Notes: a model not told the origin generated them from the letters alone. Positions 1 to 6,390 are shown, counted from the first letter of the stretch. The stretch is 7,791 nucleotides of DNA from Clostridia bacterium (GCA_030592085.1 JAUUZV010000113.1:1-7791), one strand, 5' to 3'. Made by a program: numbers and translations.

Positions 1-43
1 AATAATTAGTTTGATGTATACTTTATTTAAAAGAGGTGTAAAA

Positions 44-616
44 ATGAATATTACTAAGTTAATTAATACAAGAAGAACTACTAGAAGATATACTGAAAAA
101 CCAATTAGTAAAGAAATACTAACAGATTTAGTGGATTTAGCGAGAATGGCTCCATCTGGAAGTAATATGCAGCCCCTAAAATATGTAATTATTACAGAGG
201 ATAAACTTGTTAAAGAGATATTTACTTATACTAAATGGGCTGGATATTTACAAGGAAAGGGAAGTCCTACGGAAAAACAAGCACCAACGGCTTTTATTCT
301 AGTATTAAATGATCTAACTATTAGAAAAACAGGATATGAGTTAGATGCTGGTGCTAGTATTCAAAATATTTTATTAGGTGCCACTGATATAGGAATTGGG
401 ACTGCATGGTTAGGAGCTATTGATAGAGATCAAATTAGAAGGTTAATTAATTTATCAGAAAAATATAATATCATATCAGCAATAGCTTTAGGAATTGCTG
501 ATTATATGACGATTGTGGAAGATGAACAAGGGGATATTAAATATTATGTTGATGATTTAAATGTTCTTCATGTTCCAAAAAGGAAACTGAATGATATTAT
601 AGTATTGACAAAGTGA
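44..616 (+). CDS. Nitroreductase-family FMN-dependent oxidoreductase
   Basis: A 190-residue protein of the nitroreductase superfamily, which are usually homodimeric cytoplasmic FMN enzymes that reduce nitro compounds, quinones or flavins with NAD(P)H. The N-terminus has the typical basic FMN-phosphate motif RRTTRRY (residues 10-16) followed by the conserved APSGSNMQP (36-44). A second conserved block, DAGASIQNILLGA (101-113) continuing to GIGTAW (117-122), corresponds to the helix-plus-loop of the dimer/FMN core, and LGIA (149-152) matches the usual late strand. The length fits the short (about 170-200 aa) members. I chose the ATG at 44 because AGAGGTG at 32-38 sits at good distance; in-frame TTG (11) and ATG (14) lie upstream of this Shine-Dalgarno and would add 11 residues not typical of the family. 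Physiological substrate cannot be read from sequence. No terminator hairpin is visible after the TGA; the last codons carry the -35 box of the next promoter. It is probably not part of the cda/glm operon functionally. Confidence 0.9.
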   Translation: MNITKLINTRRTTRRYTEKPISKEILTDLVDLARMAPSGSNMQPLKYVIITEDKLVKEIFTYTKWAGYLQGKGSPTEKQAPTAFILVLNDLTIRKTGYELDAGASIQNILLGATDIGIGTAWLGAIDRDQIRRLINLSEKYNIISAIALGIADYMTIVEDEQGDIKYYVDDLNVLHVPKRKLNDIIVLTK

Positions 617-633
617 TAGTTATTTACTATAAT
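605..633 (+). promoter_or_regulatory. Consensus sigma-A promoter for tRNA-Leu
   Basis: TTGACA at 605-610 and TATAAT at 628-633 are both perfect matches to the housekeeping sigma-factor consensus, separated by an ideal 17-bp spacer (611-627). Transcription would start near 640, just ahead of the mature tRNA 5' end at 648, leaving a very short 5' leader. The -35 box overlaps the last sense codons of the nitroreductase gene. Because no terminator is seen after the tRNA, the same transcript could continue into the small membrane-protein gene and perhaps cdaA. That read-through is inference. Confidence 0.85.
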
Positions 634-647
634 TCTTTAAGTGATTT

Positions 648-733
648 GCGGGTGTGGCGGAACTGGCAGACGCGCTAGATTTAGGATCTAGTGTCTTACA
701 GATGTGTGGGTTCGAGTCCCTCCACCCGCACCA
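648..733 (+). tRNA. tRNA-Leu (anticodon UAG)
   Basis: An 86-nt class II tRNA with the 3' CCA encoded (731-733). The acceptor stem GCGGGTG (648-654) pairs fully with CACCCGC (723-729), with discriminator A730. The D stem is GCG/CGC (657-659 with 671-673). The anticodon stem CTAGA/TCTAG (675-679 with 687-691) encloses loop TTTAGGA, placing TAG at 682-684, so it decodes CUA and, depending on U34 modification, other CUN leucine codons. The long variable arm (692-705) with a small stem GTC/GAT is diagnostic of Leu/Ser/Tyr tRNAs. The T arm has the TTCGAGT loop (711-717) on a stem GTGGG/CCCTC that contains one T-T mismatch (707 with 721). It stands alone here, not in a tRNA cluster. Confidence 0.97.
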
Positions 734-753
734 CATTTTTTTGAGGTAAAGTA

Positions 754-855
754 ATGAAAAGAAGAAAACTATTTATAAAAATAATCGCAATTGTAATTGC
801 AGCAGTATTTATACTATCAACTTTTTCAATGTTGATTTTTTACTTATTTATTTAA
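754..855 (+). CDS. Small single-span membrane protein, 33 aa (Prli42-like?)
   Basis: A 33-codon reading frame from ATG 754 to TAA 853-855, preceded by a good Shine-Dalgarno (TGAGG at 742-746, 7 nt before the start). The product has a strongly basic N-terminus (MKRRK, plus Lys9) followed by about 23 uninterrupted hydrophobic residues (10-33) rich in Ile, Val, Leu and Phe, with a Leu-Ser-Thr (21-23) near the middle, so it should be a single N-in transmembrane helix. The layout resembles the roughly 31-residue Firmicutes membrane peptide Prli42, which tethers the stressosome in Listeria, and the small DUF4044-type proteins; I have not been able to confirm homology. A hydrophobic type I toxin is another possibility, but no antisense RNA gene is visible. 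It begins 20 nt after the tRNA CCA end with no terminator between, so it may share the tRNA promoter. Confidence 0.7.
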   Translation: MKRRKLFIKIIAIVIAAVFILSTFSMLIFYLFI

Positions 856-868
856 ACTACATATCTGC

Positions 869-897
869 TATACAAATGAATGTTTTTTTACTATAAT
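869..897 (+). promoter_or_regulatory. Putative sigma-A promoter upstream of cdaA
   Basis: A perfect -10 box TATAAT at 892-897 lies 28 bp before the cdaA start, with a weak -35 candidate TATACA (869-874, 4 of 6 matches to TTGACA) at a 17-bp spacing. A transcript starting around 904 would have a leader of only about 20 nt before the GTG. The -10 box overlaps one arm of an 8-bp inverted repeat (888-895 with 904-911). This would be the main promoter for the cdaA-cdaR-flavoprotein-glmM unit; the -35 is not strong enough to be certain. Confidence 0.5.
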
Positions 898-924
898 TAA
901 AAGTATAGTAAGTTAGGTGACGCA

Positions 925-1815
925 GTGAATTTTTTTGAAAACATTACAATTGAAAACTTCTTTAAACTCCTACCTGGTGATTTATTGAGTCCATTGACCA
1001 TTATTGGAGCAATTATTGATATTGCAATTATTACTTATGTAATTTATAAGTTAATTACATTAATGCAAGAAACAAGAGCATTTAGTCTACTTAAAGGTAT
1101 TGGCTTAATTGTATTAATGGCTATTATAAGTAATTTCTTAAACTTACGTACTATTTCTATTTTAATTGATAATATATTTGCTTTTGCTGTATTAGCACTT
1201 GTTATTGTGTTTCAACCAGAAATTAGGCGAGCTCTTGAAAAACTAGGAACAGGTGGTTTAAAAAGTCTCTTTGGAACTAGTAATGAAGAGTATAGACTAA
1301 AAATCATGTCCATGATTGAAGAAGTTATTAAAGCTAGTGTAGATATGTCTTCTCAATACCTAGGTGCTTTAATTGTTATTGAGAGAGATATTAAGAATGG
1401 AGAATATATTAGTACAGGAACAAAAGTTGATTCACTAGTTTCAAGTGAACTCTTACAGCAAATTTTTACTAAAAATGGACCACTACATGATGGTGCTGTG
1501 GTTATTAGAGAAGATAGAATTATTGCAGCGTCTTGTATATTAGAATTAACAGACAATCCAAATCTAAGTAAAAAATTAGGGACTAGACATAGAGCTGCTC
1601 TTGGAGCATCAGAACATTCAGATTGTATTGTTGTAGTTGTATCTGAGGAAACAGGTAAAATTTCATATGCTGTTAAGGGAAAATTAAAAAGGAATTTTAA
1701 TAAAGAAAATTTACGTATGGCATTACAAAGTGATTTACTTAAAGCTAAAACCAAAAACCATAAAAACAATCCATTATCAAAATTGAAAGGTAGGAAGAAT
1801 GTTAAAAAGACTTAA
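925..1815 (+). CDS. cdaA: Diadenylate cyclase CdaA (membrane c-di-AMP synthase)
   Basis: CdaA (DacA/YbbP) condenses two ATP molecules to c-di-AMP, an essential signal in most Firmicutes that controls potassium and osmolyte transport and cell-wall homeostasis. The 296-residue protein has three predicted N-terminal membrane helices (about 25-46, 55-72 and 77-96), then the conserved FQPEIRRALEKLG (96-108), then a cytoplasmic DAC domain. The catalytic motifs are intact: LHDGA with DGA at 189-191, GTRHRAALG with RHR at 221-223, and SEETG (240-244). It is slightly longer than the B. subtilis enzyme (about 273 aa), mainly through a Lys/Asn-rich C-terminal tail after about residue 273. The start is GTG at 925, supported by AGGTGA at 915-920; the next Met is residue 47, inside the membrane region, so a later start would destroy the first helix. 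The 3' end overlaps cdaR by 17 nt, implying translational coupling with its partner. Confidence 0.97.
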   Translation: MNFFENITIENFFKLLPGDLLSPLTIIGAIIDIAIITYVIYKLITLMQETRAFSLLKGIGLIVLMAIISNFLNLRTISILIDNIFAFAVLALVIVFQPEIRRALEKLGTGGLKSLFGTSNEEYRLKIMSMIEEVIKASVDMSSQYLGALIVIERDIKNGEYISTGTKVDSLVSSELLQQIFTKNGPLHDGAVVIREDRIIAASCILELTDNPNLSKKLGTRHRAALGASEHSDCIVVVVSEETGKISYAVKGKLKRNFNKENLRMALQSDLLKAKTKNHKNNPLSKLKGRKNVKKT

Positions 1816-3277
1816 GCATAACTTACCATATAAAATTGCAGCATTTGTTCTGGCTTTATTATTTTGGATAGCTGTATATAATAACGACAATCCAATAGCA
1901 ACGGAAAAATTTGTAGTTCCTATTACAATGCTTAATCAATCTGCACCTCAATTTGCAAGCCTTGAGATACTTAATGAGTTTGATAAGTTTGTAACTATTG
2001 AAGTTAGAGGTAGAGAAAGTGAATTATCTCAGATAAACTCAACAGATTTTTCAATTGTTTATGATTTTGGGACAATTACTAGTGATGAGTTTACTGAAAT
2101 TAACTATACATCATTAGATTATACAGGTACAAATGCAATTGATTATAAAGTTATAAATGACGGAGTAATTTCGTTAGATATAGAAAAACTCAGTGTTTTA
2201 GAGAAAAAAATTGTAGTTCAATTACAAGGTGAACCTGCATATGGATATAGTATTATTTCAACCACGTATACTCCTGAAAATTTCTCAATTAAAGATATAA
2301 GTTCTTTAGTAACAGATATTAGTGTTGCAGTTGTAAATATTGATGTAAGTGGTGTTAAAGGAAATACTAATATAAGAAAGTATTGTGAGTTCTATGATAA
2401 AGATGGAAATGAATTAATTGAACTTAATGAATATATTTCTGTGGATGTTTTTATTGAAGTAGCTAGAGATATTGAAGTTAATACTGCAATATTTGGCGTA
2501 ACTGATCCGGAATTTCTTGTCATTTCACATACTGCTCAACCATCAACTATTAGAGTATCAGGACCAGAAGATGCATTGACTTCAATTACAACTTTAACTG
2601 CAGAGTCAATAAGTGTATCTGGTGCAACTAGTAGCTTTGTTACTAAAGCTAGTATAATTAATTTACCAGTTGGATGTGAATTAGTTGGCGGAGCTAATAC
2701 TATTGATGTAGCAGTTGTATTGGAACAATTGGTTACAAAAGAATTTACTTTTAGTAAAGAAGAAATAAACTTTATACAAGAGGATCCATACGGTAACTAC
2801 TCATATACAATATTAGATAATACGATTTCCATCACTTTAAAAGGACTTAATAATGAATTACAAGCATTAAGTAATTCTATTCTAGCACCATATATTAGTG
2901 TTAAATCATTACAAGATAATGTGATTTTATTAAGTGTTGAAATAAATATTCCATTAGGTATAAAACAAGTTAGCTTTCCACAAGCTGAAGTTGAAATATT
3001 AAAAAACATTACATTACAAATGAGTGTAGAAGATATATATCTTCCAAATGCTCGATTTGAATCATATACTTATTCATTTTCAGTTGATAAGTATGCCCTT
3101 ATTCTTTCAGGATTTTCTGAATACCTAACTAATATAAATATTAATTCATTAAATCCAACTATAGATGTAATGGATTTAAAAGAAGGGGTTCATCAAGTAC
3201 CAATAATTTTAAGCTTACCTGACAATATAATAAGTAACAGTAACTTGGTAATTACTATGACAATCGCGGTAAAATAA
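1799..3277 (+). CDS. cdaR: CdaA regulatory protein CdaR (YbbR-domain protein)
   Basis: CdaR is a membrane-anchored extracytoplasmic protein that binds and modulates CdaA. The 492-residue product begins with a short basic cytoplasmic segment and one membrane helix (about 11-27, ending LLFWIAVYNN), as in YbbR proteins; the remainder is predicted outside the cell and is almost all beta-strand. I see a series of YbbR-like repeats at roughly 36-130, 135-222, 224-310, 313-401 and 404-492. The third is the most canonical, with a strand-turn IRVSGPEDAL (251-260); the others show variants such as IEVRGRESEL (67-76), ITLKGLNNEL (345-354) and LILSGFSEYL (434-443); the second lacks a clear Gly-Pro turn. 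Length is close to B. subtilis CdaR (483 aa). The ATG at 1799 lies inside the end of cdaA, with AAAGG (1786-1790) and AGG (1792-1794) as ribosome-binding candidates. The next gene starts 3 nt after the stop. Confidence 0.93.
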   Translation: MLKRLKHNLPYKIAAFVLALLFWIAVYNNDNPIATEKFVVPITMLNQSAPQFASLEILNEFDKFVTIEVRGRESELSQINSTDFSIVYDFGTITSDEFTEINYTSLDYTGTNAIDYKVINDGVISLDIEKLSVLEKKIVVQLQGEPAYGYSIISTTYTPENFSIKDISSLVTDISVAVVNIDVSGVKGNTNIRKYCEFYDKDGNELIELNEYISVDVFIEVARDIEVNTAIFGVTDPEFLVISHTAQPSTIRVSGPEDALTSITTLTAESISVSGATSSFVTKASIINLPVGCELVGGANTIDVAVVLEQLVTKEFTFSKEEINFIQEDPYGNYSYTILDNTISITLKGLNNELQALSNSILAPYISVKSLQDNVILLSVEINIPLGIKQVSFPQAEVEILKNITLQMSVEDIYLPNARFESYTYSFSVDKYALILSGFSEYLTNININSLNPTIDVMDLKEGVHQVPIILSLPDNIISNSNLVITMTIAVK

Positions 3278-3280
3278 TTT

Positions 3281-4879
3281 ATGAAAAAAGCCATCATATC
3301 AGGAATTCGAATATCAGTAGAGCAAGCCTATAAGGCTGATTTGTCAAAACTAGTTATTAAGAGAATTTCTGATATTCTTAAAACAAGTGATTTTACTTAT
3401 GAAGGATTATCTAAAAAATCAATTGATGCACGAAGAAAAAATCAAATATTCTATCAGATTAGTGCTAATATCTCTATAGAAAAACCTGAAATATTACAAA
3501 CAATCCCCAATGTATCATATCCTAAAGTAGAACCAAAAAGTAAATTAAAATCAGGTTGTATGACTATTACATCTCCACCTGTTATTGTTGGAGCAGGCCC
3601 TTGTGGCTTGTTTGCAGCATGGTTGTTAGCTAAAAATGGATATGAACCAATTGTAATTGAAAGAGGAGAGACAGTTGATAAGCGATATTTAAGTGTGAAA
3701 AACTTTTGGGTAAATCATAATTTAAATAGCGAGAGTAATGTGCAATTTGGTGAAGGTGGTGCAGGAGCATTTTCTGATGGAAAATTAGTAACAAGAATTA
3801 AAGATCCAAGAGGTAAACTAGTTCTTGATACATTAATTTCATTTGGCGCAAATGAAAATATTTCCTATGAATCGCATCCCCATATTGGAACTGATCAATT
3901 TAGAAATATTATAAAAAACATGAGAGAAGATATCATTAATAATGGTGGAAGTTTTCATTTTAATCAAAAGGTAACAGGTGTTACGATTGTTAATAAAAAG
4001 ATAAAATCAATAACTTTAAATAATTTAGATAAAATCCCATGTCAAGTTGTTATGTTTGCTACAGGACACAGTGCTAGAGATACCTATGAAATGTTACTAG
4101 ATCAAGGTGTAACAATGGTGCAAAAACCATTTTCAATGGGTGTAAGGATTGAACATTTAAATGAGCAAATTACTAATGCACAATATGGAAAACAGCAACG
4201 ATATATTAATGAAAGTGCAATATACCAACTTCATGAAAAAGTAGGAAAAAGAACAGCATACACTTTTTGTATGTGTCCTGGTGGAGTAGTAGTTAATGGG
4301 GCTAGTGAAGATAATATGTCTGTTACAAATGGTATGAGTTATTCAGGAAGAAATGGGAAAAATTCTAATAGTGCTTGGGTTGTTGGTATTTCACCTGATG
4401 ATTATGAGAGTAATCATCCACTAAGTGGTATTAAATTACAAACCCAACTAGAGAAAGCTGCATTTGAATTAGGTGGTAACGATTATAATTTACCTGTTCA
4501 ACGCTTAGGTGATTTTTTAAAAAATAACCCTTCAAAAACTATTGGACATATTAAACCAAGTTCCACTAGTGGGTATACACTAGGACAAGTAAGTAAATTA
4601 TTACCTAATAAAATATATGATACACTGTGTAAATCAGCAATTGCTTTTAATCGAAGATTGCCATGTTTTTTAGATGATGATGCCATAATAACAGGATATG
4701 AAACTAGAACAAGTTCACCTGTTAGAATTTTAAGAGATGAAAATTTACAAGCATTAAATATTGACGGATTATATACTGGTGGAGAAGGTGCAGGATATTC
4801 AGGAGGAATTACTTCATCAGCAATTGATGGATTAAAATTAGCAGAAAAAATAATATCTACCTATAATAATAAATGGTAG
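3281..4879 (+). CDS. FAD-dependent dehydrogenase, COG2509 type, function unknown
   Basis: A 532-residue flavoprotein of the widespread but uncharacterised COG2509-type NAD(P)/FAD-dependent oxidoreductase family. After an N-terminal region of about 95 residues with no catalytic signature comes a dinucleotide-binding Rossmann fold: VIVGAGPCGLFAAWL (101-115, GxGxxG at 104-109) ending in the acidic ribose-binding residue of VIERGE (125-130, probably Glu127). Further conserved pieces are FGEGGAGAFSDGKL (156-169), the second FAD-contact strand MFATGHSARDTY (258-269), FCMCPGG with Cys330 and Cys332 (329-335), YETRTSSPVRI (473-483) and the C-terminal FAD motif TGGEGAGYSGGI (499-510). No membrane segment or signal peptide is seen, so it is cytosolic. 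The substrate is unknown. The gene begins 3 nt after cdaR with no convincing Shine-Dalgarno (only GCGGT about 10 nt upstream), so translation is probably coupled to cdaR; glmM follows after 15 nt. The close packing argues for co-transcription with the c-di-AMP/glucosamine genes. Confidence 0.88.
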   Translation: MKKAIISGIRISVEQAYKADLSKLVIKRISDILKTSDFTYEGLSKKSIDARRKNQIFYQISANISIEKPEILQTIPNVSYPKVEPKSKLKSGCMTITSPPVIVGAGPCGLFAAWLLAKNGYEPIVIERGETVDKRYLSVKNFWVNHNLNSESNVQFGEGGAGAFSDGKLVTRIKDPRGKLVLDTLISFGANENISYESHPHIGTDQFRNIIKNMREDIINNGGSFHFNQKVTGVTIVNKKIKSITLNNLDKIPCQVVMFATGHSARDTYEMLLDQGVTMVQKPFSMGVRIEHLNEQITNAQYGKQQRYINESAIYQLHEKVGKRTAYTFCMCPGGVVVNGASEDNMSVTNGMSYSGRNGKNSNSAWVVGISPDDYESNHPLSGIKLQTQLEKAAFELGGNDYNLPVQRLGDFLKNNPSKTIGHIKPSSTSGYTLGQVSKLLPNKIYDTLCKSAIAFNRRLPCFLDDDAIITGYETRTSSPVRILRDENLQALNIDGLYTGGEGAGYSGGITSSAIDGLKLAEKIISTYNNKW

Positions 4880-4894
4880 AAATGGAGTGAATAT

Positions 4895-6241
4895 ATGGGA
4901 AGACTATTTGGGACTGATGGAGTTAGGGGAATAGCAAATAAAGAATTAACATCAGATTTAGCATTTAAACTTGGACAAGCATGTGCACATGTATTAGCAG
5001 GAGAAGTAGAACATGTCCCTAAAATTTTGGTGGGTACAGATACTAGAATATCTTGTGATATGTTAGAATGTGCCTTATTTGCAGGATTATGTTCAGTGGG
5101 AGCTGATGTTATTAAAGTGGGAGTTATTCCAACACCTGGTGTTGCATATTTAACAAGAAAAGTTAATGCAGATGCAAGTGTTGTCATTTCAGCATCACAC
5201 AATTCATTTGAATTTAATGGTATTAAATTTTTTGATAGTGAGGGTTTTAAACTACCTGATGAAATTGAAGACCAAATAGAAGAATTTATTGTCTCAAATA
5301 AGATTCTACCTCATAAAACAGGAAAAGAAATCGGACGAATTCATTATAAACCTAATCTAATTAATGAGTATATTGATTTTCTAGTAAGTACAGTAGATAT
5401 AGATATTTCAGGTATGAGTATTGTAATTGATTGTGCTAATGGAGCTGCTTATGATATTGCTAGTCAAGTATTTAAAAAATTAGATGTTAATATCATGGTT
5501 ATTGGGAATGAACCAAATGGATTAAATATTAATGAAAATTGTGGCTCAACACATACTGGTAATATTTCTAATTTAATGAAAAGCGGTAAATATATAATGG
5601 GATTTGCTTATGATGGTGATGCTGATAGAGTTATTGCCATTGATGAACTTGGAAAAGAAATAAACGGAGATAAGATGTTAGGCGTTATTGCTTTATCTAT
5701 GAAACAAAAAAAACAAGTAAAAGGGAATACAATTGTAGCTACTGTTATGTCAAATATGGGTCTTCAAAAATTTGCTGATAGCCATGGGTTGCATTTAGTA
5801 AGAACTAAGGTTGGGGATAGATATGTAATTGAAGAAATGAAAAAAAGTGATTTTCAAATTGGTGGAGAACAATCAGGGCATGTTATTATTCATAAATACA
5901 ATACTACAGGAGATGGAATATTAACATCAATTAAGTTGTTAGAAATTATCAAAGAAGACAAGATAAATGCTTCAACTATTAATGAACTTGTGATAGAATA
6001 TCCACAAGTAATTGTTAATGCTAAGGTTAAAAATAGGCACAAACATCAGCTGTTTAAAAATGAAGAAATAATGTCCCTTCATAAGCAGATTGAAGAACAG
6101 TTACATGGAGAGGGACGAATTGTTTTAAGACCTTCAGGAACAGAACCTGTTGTTAGGGTAATGATAGAAGGTCGTGATTGTAAGACTATTCAGCAAATGG
6201 CTGAACAACTTGCAACACTTGTGGAAAAGAAACTTGGATAA
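4895..6241 (+). CDS. glmM: Phosphoglucosamine mutase GlmM
   Basis: GlmM interconverts glucosamine-6-phosphate and glucosamine-1-phosphate, the second step to UDP-GlcNAc for peptidoglycan; in B. subtilis and other Firmicutes it also binds and inhibits CdaA. The 448-residue protein has full family length and all four alpha-D-phosphohexomutase signatures: N-terminal GRLFGTDGVRG (2-12), the active-site phosphoserine loop ISASHN with Ser101 (98-103), the metal-binding loop DGDADR (240-245), the sugar-specificity loop GEQSGH (324-329) and the phosphate-binding loop RPSGTEP (412-418). The residue after ASHN is Ser (104) where many GlmM proteins have Pro. The start ATG 4895 has an excellent Shine-Dalgarno GGAGTGA (4884-4890) and the conserved MGRLFGTDG start. 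It lies 15 nt after the flavoprotein and is followed by the glmS ribozyme, keeping the two consecutive pathway steps adjacent. Confidence 0.98.
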   Translation: MGRLFGTDGVRGIANKELTSDLAFKLGQACAHVLAGEVEHVPKILVGTDTRISCDMLECALFAGLCSVGADVIKVGVIPTPGVAYLTRKVNADASVVISASHNSFEFNGIKFFDSEGFKLPDEIEDQIEEFIVSNKILPHKTGKEIGRIHYKPNLINEYIDFLVSTVDIDISGMSIVIDCANGAAYDIASQVFKKLDVNIMVIGNEPNGLNINENCGSTHTGNISNLMKSGKYIMGFAYDGDADRVIAIDELGKEINGDKMLGVIALSMKQKKQVKGNTIVATVMSNMGLQKFADSHGLHLVRTKVGDRYVIEEMKKSDFQIGGEQSGHVIIHKYNTTGDGILTSIKLLEIIKEDKINASTINELVIEYPQVIVNAKVKNRHKHQLFKNEEIMSLHKQIEEQLHGEGRIVLRPSGTEPVVRVMIEGRDCKTIQQMAEQLATLVEKKLG

Positions 6242-6251
6242 TAAGTAAAAA

Positions 6252-6390
6252 ATATTGTAGCGCCAGGACAGGGAAACCTGTTGACGAGGAGAAGGTTAAT
6301 CGAAAAATTCGGCGGATTCCTTCCGGTTTTCACTAATCGAAAGATATTTTTAAAAACTATCAGTGATGATAGAACAAAGAAAATATTAAG
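6252..6390 (+). ncRNA. glmS ribozyme (glucosamine-6-phosphate riboswitch)
   Basis: A self-cleaving RNA in the glmS 5' leader that uses glucosamine-6-phosphate as cofactor; cleavage leads to mRNA decay and shuts off GlmS synthesis. The signature core is plain: TAGCGCC with predicted cleavage between A6259 and G6260, GTTGACGAGGA (6280-6290), GGTT-ATCGA (6294-6303), TTCGGCGGAT (6308-6317) and CCGG (6323-6326). P1 is reduced to ACAGG/CCTGT (6268-6272 with 6277-6281) closed by a GAAA tetraloop. GAAGG (6291-6295) pairs with CCTTC (6319-6323), where the B. subtilis RNA has GGAGG/CCUCC, a compensatory change. The P4 stem is GATATTTT/AAAATATT (6343-6350 with 6380-6387), followed by the hairpin CTATCA/TGATAG (6357-6362 with 6367-6372) with a GTGA tetraloop, and the conserved GAACAAAG (6372-6379). 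Outer boundaries are approximate. It starts about 10 nt after glmM and ends about 45 nt before glmS. Confidence 0.97.

Noticed and set aside
11..43. Upstream TTG/ATG starts for the nitroreductase
   Set aside because: The Shine-Dalgarno AGAGGTG at 32-38 lies downstream of these codons and points to ATG 44; the extra residues do not look like the family N-terminus.
648..733. tRNA-Leu as an integration site for a mobile element
   Set aside because: No direct repeat of the tRNA 3' end, integrase or phage-like gene is present; the downstream genes are core housekeeping genes.
734..742. T-run after tRNA-Leu as an intrinsic terminator
   Set aside because: Seven Ts follow the CCA end, but there is no dedicated GC-rich hairpin before them; only the tRNA acceptor arm is adjacent, so I did not call a terminator.
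1353..1769. Minus-strand open frame of 138 codons inside cdaA
   Set aside because: It lies wholly antisense to the intact DAC domain, has no family motif and no convincing ribosome binding site; it is a by-product of the coding bias of cdaA.
2797..3009. Minus-strand open frame of 70 codons inside cdaR
   Set aside because: No Shine-Dalgarno, no motif, and full overlap with a well-supported gene.
4498..4686. Minus-strand open frame of 62 codons inside the flavoprotein gene
   Set aside because: Short, motif-free and entirely antisense to conserved coding sequence.
4861..5202. Minus-strand open frame of 113 codons across the flavoprotein/glmM junction
   Set aside because: It is antisense to the conserved GlmM N-terminus and active-site loop, with no recognisable domain; an overlap of this kind is best explained by chance.
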